Shown here in pieces: positions 1 through 12,341 of a stretch of DNA of 64,000 bases. Origin of the DNA: Rhodobacteraceae bacterium EL129 (GTDB lineage: Bacteria; Pseudomonadota; Alphaproteobacteria; Rhodobacterales; Rhodobacteraceae). A program made the position numbers and the translations under genes. The notes beneath the pieces are model-generated. The model saw only the letters and a program-made list of their open reading frames with translations, was not told the origin of the DNA and searched no databases. The stretch is taken from NCBI GenBank assembly GCA_900313005.1, contig ONZJ01000002.1, positions 1,752,996 to 1,816,995 of the forward strand, in the 5' to 3' direction. The first letter of the stretch is position 1, and every line of letters starts with the position of its first letter.

Positions 1-56
1 CCTACCGGGCCGAAGGCAAATCACCCGAGGACATCCGACGCATGGTCGGGCTCTGA
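1..56 (+). CDS. C-terminal end of an unidentified protein (partial)
   Basis: An open frame enters from the left edge and stops at TGA 54-56. The last residues read YRAEGKSPEDIRRMVGL. This is too short to assign a family. It converges on hisI, whose stop lies 21 bases further on. No function is proposed. Confidence 0.5.
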   Translation, partial: YRAEGKSPEDIRRMVGL

Positions 57-77
57 AGTCCTAGAATCGCAGAAAAA

Positions 78-440
78 TCAGTCTTGCATCGGGGTTAAAA
101 GCTCAACTTCTTCGCCATCCCGCACAGCGGTGTAAAAGCAATTGCGGCGGTTGGTGTGGCAGGCAGCACCCGTCTGGCGCACCTGCAGCAGCAGGCAATC
201 TCGGTCACAATCGACGCGCAAATCAACCAGTTCCTGCGTGTGGCCGCTGGTTTCGCCCTTGATCCAAAAGGCTTTTCGGGATCGACTCCAATAGGTCACC
301 CGACCGGTCTCAAGGGTTTGCGTCACGGCCTCGGCATTCATCCAGGCCATCATCAGCACCTCGCCCGTTTCAGCCTCTTGGGCGATAGCGGGGATCAGAC
401 CGGCCTCGTTGAATTGCAATGTTGACGGATCAAATGCCAT
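78..440 (-). CDS. hisI: Phosphoribosyl-AMP cyclohydrolase HisI
   Basis: Opens the purine ring of phosphoribosyl-AMP in histidine biosynthesis (third step), as a cytoplasmic Zn/Mg-dependent dimer. At 120 residues it matches the stand-alone HisI form, without a fused HisE domain. The conserved stretch YWSRSRKAFWIKGETSG lies in the middle. The metal-binding region is DCDRDC followed by GAACHTNRRNC. The ATG at 440 is the natural start. The gene is divergent from the scaffold gene at 506, leaving a 65-base shared upstream region. No other his gene is in the window. Confidence 0.97.
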   Translation of the reverse strand: MAFDPSTLQFNEAGLIPAIAQEAETGEVLMMAWMNAEAVTQTLETGRVTYWSRSRKAFWIKGETSGHTQELVDLRVDCDRDCLLLQVRQTGAACHTNRRNCFYTAVRDGEEVELLTPMQD

Positions 441-505
441 GACTGTACCCTTTGCATCTTGCCTCTGCGGCTCTATTTACGTCGCTGAAACTGAAAGGGA
501 AAGCC

Positions 506-961
506 ATGAGCAGTGACACGGATCTGATCAAGCTGTATTCGGCGCGTATTCTGGCGCTCGCGGCGGACATGCCCCGGCTGGATCGGCTGGAGCAACCTGA
601 TGCCACAGTGAAAAAACGCGCGCCCTTATGTGGATCAACAGTGACAGTGGATATCACCTGCACTGATGACAAGATCACCGGATACGGGCAGGATGTGAAG
701 GCCTGCGCCCTGGGGCAAGCCGCCGCCAGCATTGTGGGGTCCAACATCGTAGGCGCCAGCGCCGAGCAGGTCCGTGCGGCCCGCGATGAGCTCAAGGAAA
801 TGCTGAAAAACGACGGGCCACCGCCCCTTGCCCCGTTTGACGGTCTCGAAGTCTTGTTGCCTGCGCGGGACTACAAAAACCGCCACGCGTCGATCATGCT
901 GACACTGGATGCCTCCGTCGAGGCATTGGACGCCGCCGCTGCGTCCTCCTCTTGTGCATGA
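506..961 (+). CDS. Iron-sulfur cluster assembly scaffold protein (NifU/IscU-like)
   Basis: A 151-residue protein of the IscU/SufU/NifU N-terminal fold. Scaffolds of this family receive sulfur and iron and pass assembled clusters to target proteins. Visible cysteines are in RAPLCGS, in DVKACALGQ and in the C-terminal SSSCA tail; the first two sit where cluster-ligand cysteines of the family occur. The region KNRHASIMLTLD resembles the C-terminal helix. The start chosen is ATG 506, preceded by GAAAGGGAAAG; an upstream in-frame ATG at 452 would place the start in the hisI leader. A short membrane protein follows closely. Which Fe-S pathway it serves cannot be told here. Confidence 0.85.
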   Translation: MSSDTDLIKLYSARILALAADMPRLDRLEQPDATVKKRAPLCGSTVTVDITCTDDKITGYGQDVKACALGQAAASIVGSNIVGASAEQVRAARDELKEMLKNDGPPPLAPFDGLEVLLPARDYKNRHASIMLTLDASVEALDAAAASSSCA

Positions 962-975
962 AGGGTCGTCCCAAG

Positions 976-1173
976 ATGTCAGAGCGTAAAATCTGGGCGT
1001 ACAATTTCACGGGCTGGGTTCTGTTTACCGTCTCGGCGGTGTTTTTCCTCTGGGGCACGTGGAAAGCGGCAGATGTGATTGGAATCATCGCCAGTCTTGC
1101 GTTTCTTGTCGCCTGCATCGTTTTCATGATCCCTGCCTGGATGACACGACCTAAACCTGACGACGAGGCATAA
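976..1173 (+). CDS. Small inner-membrane protein, two predicted TM helices
   Basis: I do not recognise the family. From ATG 976 the product has 65 residues and two hydrophobic stretches, about residues 9-27 (GWVLFTVSAVFFLWGTW) and 32-50 (VIGIIASLAFLVACIVFMI). A charged tail rich in proline, lysine and aspartate follows. An ATG at 958 overlaps the stop of the previous gene (ATGA) and would add six residues, so translational coupling with the scaffold gene is possible. The start is therefore uncertain. The stop lies within a terminator that belongs to the opposite strand. Confidence 0.7.
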   Translation: MSERKIWAYNFTGWVLFTVSAVFFLWGTWKAADVIGIIASLAFLVACIVFMIPAWMTRPKPDDEA

Positions 1174-1208
1174 AAAAACCGCCGCGCATCCGGACAGGGA
1201 TGGCGGCG
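1172..1208 (-). terminator. Intrinsic terminator reading leftward
   Basis: Read on the minus strand, a GC-rich stem pairs CGCCGCCATCC with GGATGCGCGGCG (one bulged base) and is followed by a run of seven T (A run at 1172-1178 on the plus strand). It is oriented to end transcripts coming from the microprotein gene at 1380-1502. It overlaps the stop codon of the rightward gene. Confidence 0.75.
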
Positions 1209-1301
1209 ATCAGGTAAAGCTCGGTTCCGTAAAATCCCGTCATGCCGGAAGGGGGAAGTTGAGGCAAACCCCTGAAAAGGACAGTGGGACAGGCAGTGTC
1301 T

Positions 1302-1351
1302 TGTCGGGTCGCATTCGGGAAAAGGGACTGAGAATGCGGGATTACACGACA
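1302..1351 (-). other. Hairpin in the 3' untranslated stretch of the microprotein transcript
   Basis: Between the microprotein stop (1380) and its terminator (1172-1208) lie about 170 bases without a credible reading frame. They contain a bulged hairpin: CGCATTC (on the minus strand) pairs with GAATGCG, and outer TGTCG pairs with CGACA. This could be a long structured 3' UTR or a processed small RNA. No known RNA family was recognised. Confidence 0.3.
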
Positions 1352-1379
1352 GGATACAGAACGTCGCAGGCAGAAAGAG

Positions 1380-1502
1380 TTACAAAAATCCGGGCATATA
1401 CAGCCCAACAACCAGCGCGGCCATCAACGCCATTGCGCCCAGTGCGTCAGCAAGCAAGGTATCCTGAGAGCGGCGGGCGGCGTCTTTGATTTGGCGTATC
1501 AT
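1380..1502 (-). CDS. 40-residue single-pass membrane microprotein with SOS-type promoter
   Basis: An ATG at 1502 opens a 40-codon frame ending in TAA at 1380. The N-terminus is cationic (MIRQIKDAARRSQDT). One hydrophobic segment follows, about residues 19-38 (DALGAMALMAALVVGLYM), ending in PGFL. The predicted topology is N-in with one helix. GAGGA lies nine bases before the ATG. A LexA-like operator sits about 60-80 bases upstream and a T-tailed terminator downstream, so this looks like an independent transcription unit. By analogy, the SOS-induced cell-division inhibitor SidA of Caulobacter is also a tiny inner-membrane protein; homology is not shown and the function is inference. The gene is short enough to be missed by default gene callers. 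Confidence 0.75.
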   Translation of the reverse strand: MIRQIKDAARRSQDTLLADALGAMALMAALVVGLYMPGFL

Positions 1503-1559
1503 TGGTGTTGGTCCTCAATATGTCGTCTTCTTGTTGCCTCTTTGTTCTCATTTATGATG

Positions 1560-1585
1560 CGACATGTAAAGAACTTTTTAAGAAC
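1560..1585 (-). promoter_or_regulatory. LexA (SOS) operator, three phased half-sites
   Basis: On the plus strand the bases read CGAC-N7-GAAC-N7-GAAC, with half-sites at 1560, 1571 and 1582. The core GAAC-N7-GAAC at 1571-1585 is a perfect match to the known alphaproteobacterial LexA box. It lies 69 bases upstream of the microprotein start. The surrounding 50 bases align with the recA promoter at 32880-32925, including a common TTGTTCTCAT block. Confidence 0.8.
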
Positions 1586-1623
1586 ATTTGTGAACTTATT
1601 GCGACTTATTCAGTTAAGCCATT

Positions 1624-1647
1624 GGAACAATTTAATTTAAATGTTCC
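1624..1647. other. AT-rich near-palindrome after recG
   Basis: GGAACA at 1624 pairs with TGTTCC ending at 1647 around an AT-rich core of TTTAAT/TTTAAA. It lies between the recG stop codon and the divergent-looking SOS promoter. It may act as a weak terminator for recG or an extra protein-binding site; neither is demonstrated. Confidence 0.35.
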
Positions 1648-1649
1648 AC

Positions 1650-5911
<4,262 letters not shown>

Positions 5912-5951
5912 TCACTTGAAAGAGTGATAGGACTGTGCCGGGCCAAGGTCC

Positions 5952-5976
5952 AGACCAACCGCAACAAGGTTGGTCT
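5952..5976 (-). other. Perfect 9-bp hairpin between ctrA and ligA
   Basis: AGACCAACC and GGTTGGTCT form a perfect stem with a seven-base loop, just after the ctrA stop. There is no T tract on the leftward strand, so it is not a classic terminator. It may attenuate readthrough or protect the 3' end of ctrA mRNA. Confidence 0.45.
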
Positions 5977-5992
5977 AATGCGCCTTCAGGGA

Positions 5993-6712
5993 TCACGCCC
6001 CGACAGCAAGGGGGGCATCATTATCCACCGTTTCGGGGTTGGGATCGCGCAAAACATAGCCGCGTCCCCAAACCGTTTCGATGTAGTTGTCGCCGCCTGT
6101 CGCCTCGGACAATTTTTTGCGCAGCTTGCAGATGAAGACGTCAATGATCTTCAATTCCGGTTCGTCCATACCGCCGTAGAGGTGGTTAAGAAACATTTCC
6201 TTGGTCAGGGTCGTTCCCTTGCGAAGGCTCAGAAGTTCAAGCATCTGATATTCTTTACCGGTCAGATGCACGGTCTTGTTGCCCACATCCACTGTCTTCG
6301 CATCAAGGTTCACGTTGATCAGCCCGGTGCGAATGACAGATTGAGAATGACCTTTGGAGCGTCTGATTATGGCATGGATGCGCGCCACCAGTTCATCCCG
6401 GTGGAAGGGTTTGGTCAGGTAATCATCTGCCCCAAAGCCGAATCCGCGTAACTTGTTTTCATTGTCGTCTGATCCCGACAGGATCAGCACCGGTGTTTCA
6501 ACACGCGCCAGTCGGAGTTGCCGCAACACATCGTGACCATTCATATCCGGCAATCCGAGATCCAGAAGGATCAAATCGTAATCATACAGTTTTGCAAGAT
6601 CGATCCCTTCCTCCCCTAGATCCGTCGTGTAGACATTAAGATTGGCATGAGTCAGCATCAATTCGATGCTTTTGGATGTGGTTGGATCGTCTTCCACCAA
6701 GAGGACACGCAT
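5993..6712 (-). CDS. ctrA: Cell-cycle response regulator CtrA
   Basis: A 239-residue OmpR-type regulator. The receiver domain occupies residues 1-120 with acidic pocket EDD at 7-9, phosphorylation site Asp51 in LLDLGLPD, and Lys in LTKPF. The C-terminal winged helix ends with [11 protein letters not shown]. In alphaproteobacteria CtrA binds TTAA-N7-TTAA. In Rhodobacterales it governs motility, gene transfer agent, and repair or competence genes rather than being strictly essential. Its partners SciP (upstream, same strand) and the kinase CckA (33634-35946) are in this window; ChpT is not. A CtrA-like box sits in its own promoter. The C-terminus is LAVGA, a modest match to the hydrophobic tail recognised by ClpXP in Caulobacter CtrA. 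Confidence 0.98.
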   Translation of the reverse strand: MRVLLVEDDPTTSKSIELMLTHANLNVYTTDLGEEGIDLAKLYDYDLILLDLGLPDMNGHDVLRQLRLARVETPVLILSGSDDNENKLRGFGFGADDYLTKPFHRDELVARIHAIIRRSKGHSQSVIRTGLINVNLDAKTVDVGNKTVHLTGKEYQMLELLSLRKGTTLTKEMFLNHLYGGMDEPELKIIDVFICKLRKKLSEATGGDNYIETVWGRGYVLRDPNPETVDNDAPLAVGA

Positions 6713-6763
6713 TAGAATTCTCCGCTAAGTCAATTCATCTCATTTCAAATTGAACAAAATTGG

Positions 6764-6778
6764 TTAACCACACGTTAC
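6764..6778 (-). promoter_or_regulatory. CtrA box in the ctrA promoter
   Basis: TTAA-CCACACG-TTAC at 6764-6778 matches the TTAA-N7-TTAA consensus with one mismatch and carries the preferred TTAACCA half-site. It lies 52 bases upstream of the ctrA start, between ctrA and sciP. This supports autoregulation. Confidence 0.7.
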
Positions 6779-6805
6779 TTTAGGAGAACATTGTGCGAAT
6801 TCTAC

Positions 6806-7084
6806 TCAAGGTTGTCTATATATTTTTAGCGCTGTCACCTTTAAAGCATCTTCGCCATGGTCGCTAACCGCTTTAACCCATTCGGTAAACTCATCTTTAG
6901 ATAAGTCATATCGATCCAGCGCTTCGGATTGGCTGATCAAGCCATAGAGCACCCCACGCACGACGGTCAGCTTCCGTGAGGCCACCCAACGTACAGTTGT
7001 TGGCGGCGGCAAATCGGCGCGGGTTAAGGTTGTGCCATCGGGCAAGGTCACTGCACGCGGGCCATCCACTTTTTTCAGATACAT
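6806..7084 (-). CDS. sciP: CtrA-inhibitory protein SciP (DUF1153)
   Basis: A 92-residue helix-turn-helix protein of the DUF1153 family. Caulobacter SciP binds DNA-bound CtrA and blocks its activity. Diagnostic stretches are GPRAVTLPDGTTLTRADLP, RWVASRKLTVVRGV and LSKDEFTEW. Translation could start at ATG 7084, behind GAAGGGG, which gives the usual family length; an in-frame ATG at 7165 would add 27 residues and also has a plausible AGGAAA. Position directly upstream of ctrA places regulator and antagonist together. Confidence 0.92.
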   Translation of the reverse strand: MYLKKVDGPRAVTLPDGTTLTRADLPPPTTVRWVASRKLTVVRGVLYGLISQSEALDRYDLSKDEFTEWVKAVSDHGEDALKVTALKIYRQP

Positions 7085-7273
7085 TGGTCTCACCCCTTCA
7101 ATCTGGAGTAAGTTTGCGCTTTCGGGTTTAACGTGCGGTGAAACCAGCGGCACGATCTGTTTCATATTTTCCTAAAGCGTTTCACAAATCCGAGCGACCA
7201 CAGCAGATGCTGGTTCAAACCGGGTGGCAAACCCCCTATATACCGCCCATCTGAAACCCAAAGGGCGTTGACC

Positions 7274-8413
7274 ATGTCTCTGGATCATCCACTGAATTCG
7301 CTTGGGCTGCCTAAACCTGCGTCCGAGACCCGTGTCGTCGTGGCGATGTCAGGTGGTGTCGACAGCTCGGTCGTGGCGGCACAGCTGGCCGAAGAAGGCT
7401 ATGATGTGGTGGGGGTCACTCTGCAGCTTTACGACCACGGTGCGGCCCTTGCCAAGAAAGGCGCGTGTTGCGCCGGTGTGGATATCCATGATGCCCGCCG
7501 CGTGGCCGAGGACATGGGCTTCCCGCATTATGTGCTGGATTACGAGAACATCTTCAAAGACGCCGTGATTGACGAATTTGCTGACAGCTATCTGGCAGGC
7601 GCTACCCCTGTACCCTGCATACGGTGCAACGAGCGGGTGAAATTCAAGGATTTGTTGGAGACGGCCAAGGATCTGGATGCCGACTGTATGGCAACCGGAC
7701 ACTACATCCAGCGCAAGATGGGCCCGCACGGGCCCGAGTTGCATTCGGCCGAAGATGCCAATCGTGACCAATCTTACTTCCTGTTCTCGACCACACCGGA
7801 ACAACTGGATTTTTTGCGGTTTCCCCTGGGACACCTGCCCTCAAAAGATGCGACACGCGCTCTGGCCTCAAAATACGGGCTGGTTGTAGCAGACAAACCG
7901 GACAGTCAGGATATCTGCTTTGTGCCGGATGGCAACTATGCGAGTGTGATCGAGAAGCTGCGCCCCGGGGCCGCCGAGCCCGGCGATATCGTGGATGTGG
8001 ATGGCAAGGTGCTGGGCCAACACAAGGGTGTGATCCACTATACCGTTGGTCAACGCCGCGGTTTGGGCATCGGCGGATTGGCGGATCCGCTCTATGTGGT
8101 AAAGCTGGACGTCGATGCAAAACAGGTGATTGTCGGCCCCAAAGAGCTGCTGACCACCCGCATCGTCCCGGTGCGCGAGATCAATTGGCTGGGCGATACG
8201 GCGTTCACCGCGCAAGACGAATGGCATGTGAAGGTCAAGGTCAGGTCGACCCGCCCCCCACGTGAGGCGATTATTCGGCCCATCTCAGCCACCGAGGCCG
8301 AGGTGGAGCTGTTGACAGCGGAGGAAGGGGTTTCCCCGGGGCAGGCCTGCGTGTTTTACGAAACCGAAGGCAGCCGCATTCTGGGCGGCGGCTGGATCTG
8401 GCGAGGATACTAG
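7274..8413 (+). CDS. mnmA: tRNA-specific 2-thiouridylase MnmA
   Basis: Thiolates U34 of tRNA-Lys, tRNA-Glu and tRNA-Gln using persulfide sulfur and ATP. It has 379 residues. The PP-loop motif is SGGVDSS, with the catalytic cysteines in [10 protein letters not shown] and [11 protein letters not shown]. The C-terminal part has the usual beta-barrel ([10 protein letters not shown]; later PREAIIRP). ATG 7274 follows AAAGGG; a TTG two codons earlier is less likely. It is divergent from sciP and convergent with lpxB, 14 bases from the lpxB stop. Confidence 0.97.
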   Translation: MSLDHPLNSLGLPKPASETRVVVAMSGGVDSSVVAAQLAEEGYDVVGVTLQLYDHGAALAKKGACCAGVDIHDARRVAEDMGFPHYVLDYENIFKDAVIDEFADSYLAGATPVPCIRCNERVKFKDLLETAKDLDADCMATGHYIQRKMGPHGPELHSAEDANRDQSYFLFSTTPEQLDFLRFPLGHLPSKDATRALASKYGLVVADKPDSQDICFVPDGNYASVIEKLRPGAAEPGDIVDVDGKVLGQHKGVIHYTVGQRRGLGIGGLADPLYVVKLDVDAKQVIVGPKELLTTRIVPVREINWLGDTAFTAQDEWHVKVKVRSTRPPREAIIRPISATEAEVELLTAEEGVSPGQACVFYETEGSRILGGGWIWRGY

Positions 8414-8427
8414 GCGGCGAACGCCAG

Positions 8428-9585
8428 TTAGTTTCTGTTGATCCGGTCCAAAACGGATCGGGCTGCACGCAGTCCCGGAGCCTCGCCACCGCGCCCCAAT
8501 CGCTCCATCGTCACGCGCATGGCATCAGACTGTGCCGCGTGATCAGACATCATCTGTAACACGCCTGCGCCAATTATGTCGGGGGTGCAGTCCTTACCGA
8601 TGTATTCCGGCACCGCGCGGGTCTCAGACACCAGGTTGACCAAGGTTACGGTATCAATCTTGATCATCGCTTTCATGATTGCGCGGGTCAGCGGGTTGGT
8701 GTCATAGGCAATCACCATTGGCACGCCCGCCGCGGCCAACTCCACAGACACGGTGCCAGAGGCCGCAAGGGCCCAATCCGCCGCGTAAAAGGCTGCTTTC
8801 TTTTCGGCAACATTCGCCGCGCTGGGCTGATCGCCTGGTGCAAGAATCAAAGGCCGTTCAGGCCAGCTTAGAACCGCTTCGCGCAACAACGGCTCTGCCG
8901 CAGCGGTGGTTGGACACACCAACTGAACGTCGGGATGCGCTCGCAGGACAGGACGCAGAGCGTCGCCAAACACCGGCGCCAGACGGGTGACTTCTGAGCG
9001 GCGAGATCCGGGCAAGACCAACAAAATCGGTTTGTCGCCAATCCCGTGGTTTGAGCGAAATTCTGCGATGTCGTTCTGTGTCGGTTCGGGTTCGGCGACC
9101 ACCGGATGCCCAACGAATTCACAACTCATCCCAGCGGCTTCCATATAGGGTGGCTCAAACGGCAACAGCGCAAGGACATGATCAATGTGCCGCGCCATTT
9201 TCTGCGCCCGACCGGCACGCCATGCCCAGACCGACGGGGCAACGTAATGCACTGTTCGGATATCGCATTTTGCTTTCACCAGCTTGGCCACGCGCAGGCA
9301 AAAGTCAGGGCTGTCTATGGTGATCAACACATCTGGTTGTGCTTCAAGAACAGCTTGGGCCGTTTGATGCAAACGCCTGCGCAGCGCAGGATACTTGGGC
9401 AGGACCTCGGCCAGGCCCATCACGCTCAGCTCCTCCATCGGAAAGAGGCTAGTCATCCCCTCGGCCTGCATCAATGGGCCCCCGACGCCCATGAATGTGA
9501 CGTCAGACAGCTCTTTCAGGCCTGCCATCAAGGCTGCACCCAACTTGTCGCCCGAGGGCTCTCCGGCCACCAGAAACACTCGCAT
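8428..9585 (-). CDS. lpxB: Lipid-A-disaccharide synthase LpxB
   Basis: Joins UDP-diacylglucosamine and lipid X to form the lipid A disaccharide at the inner face of the inner membrane (GT19 family). It has 385 residues. The N-terminal motif is VAGEPSGDKLGAALM; the central region has YVAPSVWAWR and LPGSRRSEV. ATG 9585 shares one base with the TGA of lpxI (TGATG). It is last gene of the lipid A block of the operon. Confidence 0.97.
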   Translation of the reverse strand: MRVFLVAGEPSGDKLGAALMAGLKELSDVTFMGVGGPLMQAEGMTSLFPMEELSVMGLAEVLPKYPALRRRLHQTAQAVLEAQPDVLITIDSPDFCLRVAKLVKAKCDIRTVHYVAPSVWAWRAGRAQKMARHIDHVLALLPFEPPYMEAAGMSCEFVGHPVVAEPEPTQNDIAEFRSNHGIGDKPILLVLPGSRRSEVTRLAPVFGDALRPVLRAHPDVQLVCPTTAAAEPLLREAVLSWPERPLILAPGDQPSAANVAEKKAAFYAADWALAASGTVSVELAAAGVPMVIAYDTNPLTRAIMKAMIKIDTVTLVNLVSETRAVPEYIGKDCTPDIIGAGVLQMMSDHAAQSDAMRVTMERLGRGGEAPGLRAARSVLDRINRN

Positions 9586-10388
9586 CACAGCGAGCGGGCA
9601 ATGAGAAACAGCCCTGCCTTCTGAATGGCCTGCAAAGTGGTCTCGCGCTCGATCAGCATGACGTGGCCCGCCTCGACCACGATGCCGGCCAATCCAGCAG
9701 CGACCACTCCAGCCACAGTGTCCGGGCCGATCGTAGGCATATCAACCCGCAAGTCTTGGCCTGCCTTGGCTGCTTTAACAAAAACACCCTTCGCGTCCCG
9801 GCGCAAATGTGCAGGCGTTTCGCCAACAAAGCGCAGCAACGCGTCAGTGCCCTGAACGGTCTCAATCCCCAGAACCTGCCCACCGGCCACAACACAGCCC
9901 TGCCCGATGTCCATCGGCGACAGAACATTCAAGATTGCAATGGCCCGATCTGCGTCTTGCACATCAATCTTTGACGGCTTGCCAATACGCAGCTCAGCCG
10001 AGACCGTGATGTCCGGCAGCAGGCTGTGCGCCCCGACCACCTCAAACCCCTGATCTTCGAAAATTGTGATCACGGTGCGCAACAGGCCATCATCACCGCC
10101 TTGCATGGCCTTCATGATGCGGGGCACCAACGTCAGTGTCTTGGCGTCCATTTGCGCAGGTTTAAGGGCAGGCCGCGCCAATCCACCCGCAAAGACCAGA
10201 CGGGTCACACCTTGCGCCTTCATTGCCTTGAACAGTCCGCCCAGCTTTTCAATCTGGTGGACCTGCGTGGTGTCCCCCAATTCATGTGGAATGCCTTGCA
10301 GGGAAAATCGCAGTGCCTGCGGGTGGGCCTTGGCCAACATCACGGGCAATTGCCCGCCACAGGCCAATATGGCCAATTGGCCCGACAC
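9585..10388 (-). CDS. lpxI: UDP-2,3-diacylglucosamine pyrophosphatase LpxI
   Basis: Hydrolyses UDP-2,3-diacylglucosamine to lipid X in organisms that lack LpxH. It is a 267-residue DUF1009-type protein. Family features include LAILACGGQLPVMLA at the N-terminus, the GGLARP segment, SLLPDITV and a C-terminal lobe with MPTIGPDTV. GTG at 10388 is the start, preceded by GAAGGGC inside the end of lpxA; only three bases separate the genes. It sits between lpxA and lpxB, as expected for alphaproteobacteria. Confidence 0.95.
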   Translation of the reverse strand: MSGQLAILACGGQLPVMLAKAHPQALRFSLQGIPHELGDTTQVHQIEKLGGLFKAMKAQGVTRLVFAGGLARPALKPAQMDAKTLTLVPRIMKAMQGGDDGLLRTVITIFEDQGFEVVGAHSLLPDITVSAELRIGKPSKIDVQDADRAIAILNVLSPMDIGQGCVVAGGQVLGIETVQGTDALLRFVGETPAHLRRDAKGVFVKAAKAGQDLRVDMPTIGPDTVAGVVAAGLAGIVVEAGHVMLIERETTLQAIQKAGLFLIARSL

Positions 10389-10391
10389 GGG

Positions 10392-11186
10392 TTAGCCCTT
10401 CTCCGGCGTCAGGAAGGATCGGTCACTGGCACCGGTAACAAAGTCCACGATCTGGCGCACATATACGCTTTCGGTTTCTTCACCCAGACGCCGCGCGCGG
10501 TCCTGAAAGGCACCTTCCCCCTGCGCCAGCATCTGGAAGGCAGCACGCAGGGCGGTGATGTCGCTGCGCGCCACGCCGCGGCGCTTCAGGCCCACAAGGT
10601 TCAACCCATCCAATTCGCCGCGTGGCGCCTGCACCAGGCCATAGGGAATCACATCATTGGTCACCATCGTGACAGCCCCGACAATGGCCCCCTGACCGAT
10701 ACGCACGAATTGGTGCACGCCCGAGAGGCCGCCGATGATCACGTCATCCTCGATCACGCAATGCCCGGCCAAAGCAGCGTTGTTCACTATGATCACCCGG
10801 TTGCCCAATCGCACATCATGCGCCACGTGACAGCCAGCCATAAAGAGACCATCGTCTCCCACCTGCGTCAGCCCGCCGCCACCATCGGTACCGGTGTTCA
10901 TGGTCACGTGTTCACGGATGCGGTTGCGCGCACCGATCGTCAGCCGCGTCTTTTCGCCATTGAACTTCAAATCCTGCGGCACTTCACCGATGCAGGCGAA
11001 AGGATAGATCACCGTGTCTTCGCCCACATAGGTCTGACCTGTAATCACCACATGCGATTTGACCTCAACCCGGTCAGCCAGTTGCACCTCGGGGCCGATG
11101 TGGCAGAAAGGGCCAATCTGAACCCCCTGCCCGATCTGAGCGCCGTCTTCGACAACCGCACTGGGATGGATCAGCGTCTCGCTCAT
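10392..11186 (-). CDS. lpxA: UDP-N-acetylglucosamine acyltransferase LpxA
   Basis: First step of lipid A synthesis: transfers a 3-hydroxyacyl chain from ACP to UDP-GlcNAc. It has 264 residues with left-handed beta-helix hexapeptide repeats ([20 protein letters not shown] onward) and a helical C-terminal domain. The catalytic His lies in the [13 protein letters not shown] region. ATG 11186 overlaps the fabZ stop by four bases. FabZ and LpxA compete for the same 3-hydroxyacyl-ACP pool, which fits their coupling. Confidence 0.97.
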   Translation of the reverse strand: MSETLIHPSAVVEDGAQIGQGVQIGPFCHIGPEVQLADRVEVKSHVVITGQTYVGEDTVIYPFACIGEVPQDLKFNGEKTRLTIGARNRIREHVTMNTGTDGGGGLTQVGDDGLFMAGCHVAHDVRLGNRVIIVNNAALAGHCVIEDDVIIGGLSGVHQFVRIGQGAIVGAVTMVTNDVIPYGLVQAPRGELDGLNLVGLKRRGVARSDITALRAAFQMLAQGEGAFQDRARRLGEETESVYVRQIVDFVTGASDRSFLTPEKG

Positions 11187-11650
11187 GCCGAGGCACTCAG
11201 GTCCATCATGGCTGTAAATTCAACCTCGGTCGCCATTTCACCTTCGACTTCGGCCCGCCCACCAAAGCGCCAGACCTTGCCACCGGGCTTGCCGCGCAGG
11301 GTTTCCACCTTCATTTCCAGAACGTCACCCGGGATCACCATGCGGCGAAACTTGCATTTGTCGATGGACATGAAATAGACCAACATGTTCTTGTCTTCCA
11401 TGCCAAGCGCTGTGCCCACCATGACGGCTGCGGTTTGCGCCATAGCCTCAACAATGGTCACTCCGGGCATGATGGGTTTGCCAGGAAAATGGCCCTGGAA
11501 ATGGGGCTCGTTCATCGTGACATTCTTGAGGCCGCGCGCAGATTGATAGCCATCAATGTCGACAACCTTGTCGACCAGCAAGAACGGATAACGATGCGGG
11601 ATAAGCCGCTGGATCAGATGGATATCTGCGGTTTGCAGCGTCTCGCTCAT
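11183..11650 (-). CDS. fabZ: 3-hydroxyacyl-ACP dehydratase FabZ
   Basis: Dehydrates 3-hydroxyacyl-ACP in fatty acid elongation. It has 155 residues with a hot-dog fold. The active-site His is in [17 protein letters not shown] and the Glu in TIVEAMAQ. The conserved N-terminus is [13 protein letters not shown]. It lies 85 bases downstream of ompH and overlaps lpxA. Confidence 0.97.
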   Translation of the reverse strand: MSETLQTADIHLIQRLIPHRYPFLLVDKVVDIDGYQSARGLKNVTMNEPHFQGHFPGKPIMPGVTIVEAMAQTAAVMVGTALGMEDKNMLVYFMSIDKCKFRRMVIPGDVLEMKVETLRGKPGGKVWRFGGRAEVEGEMATEVEFTAMMDLSASA

Positions 11651-11735
11651 GGGCGTGTCCCTTTGATTGTCCTGCGCGGTTCGGGCGCAATATTGGTTTC
11701 AAGTGTCCTATCAATAAGCCTGCGCGCGGGCAAGT

Positions 11736-12341
11736 TTACTCGACAGGTTGATCCGAAGAGGTCTCTGGTGTTGGATCGGCTGGCTGGGTCGCGCCGTCAG
11801 GCCCTGCGCCGATCCGTTGGTCGATCCGGGCGATGGCCACGTCGGTGATATCAATGACATCGGCGCGCAACAGCACGCTGCGCACATCCATCACCACCGC
11901 GCCTCCTGCATCGCGCATCAGCTCGACCAGCACGGGTTCGACTGCACGCATGAAAATCACTGGCGCGCGTTCGCGGCTGAGCTCCAAATCCCGCACAGCA
12001 CGGTCGCTATCACGGCGTATTTGCTGGACGCGGGCGTCAAAGGCATCTGCCAGATCCCGAAATTCTTCGGGCGTCTTCTCGGCGCGCATGTTGGTCAGTT
12101 CTTGCTCTTCGGCTTCCAACGAGATTTCCAGCTCGCGGTTGCGGGCTATCAGCTGCTCGCGTTGTGCAAGATAGTCATCGTTCAGACGTTGGCCAAACTG
12201 CGTTTCGGTGAACAGGCGATCCGGGTCGAGCACAAGGACATCGCTTTGTACGACCCCCACGTCCTGCGCCTGAGATGCCAGCGGTGCCGCTGCGAAAAAC
12301 ACAGCGACAACTGCAAGCCAGCCGAAGCGGCTACGGCGCAT
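11736..12341 (-). CDS. OmpH/Skp-family periplasmic chaperone
   Basis: A 201-residue exported protein. The signal peptide spans about residues 1-25 (WLAVVAVFFAAAPLASQAQ). Then comes a long charged, coiled-coil central part (REQLIARNRELEISLEAEE), typical of the tentacles of Skp trimers, which escort unfolded outer-membrane proteins to BamA. The tail is proline- and threonine-rich. The start overlaps the bamA stop by one base (TGATG), so chaperone and insertase are coupled. Confidence 0.9.
   Translation of the reverse strand: MRRSRFGWLAVVAVFFAAAPLASQAQDVGVVQSDVLVLDPDRLFTETQFGQRLNDDYLAQREQLIARNRELEISLEAEEQELTNMRAEKTPEEFRDLADAFDARVQQIRRDSDRAVRDLELSRERAPVIFMRAVEPVLVELMRDAGGAVVMDVRSVLLRADVIDITDVAIARIDQRIGAGPDGATQPADPTPETSSDQPVE

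Noticed and set aside
10026-11378. Open frame of 450 codons antisense to lpxI, lpxA and fabZ
   Set aside because: Crosses three genuine overlapping genes; composition rich in His, Gln and Arg is typical of antisense shadows.
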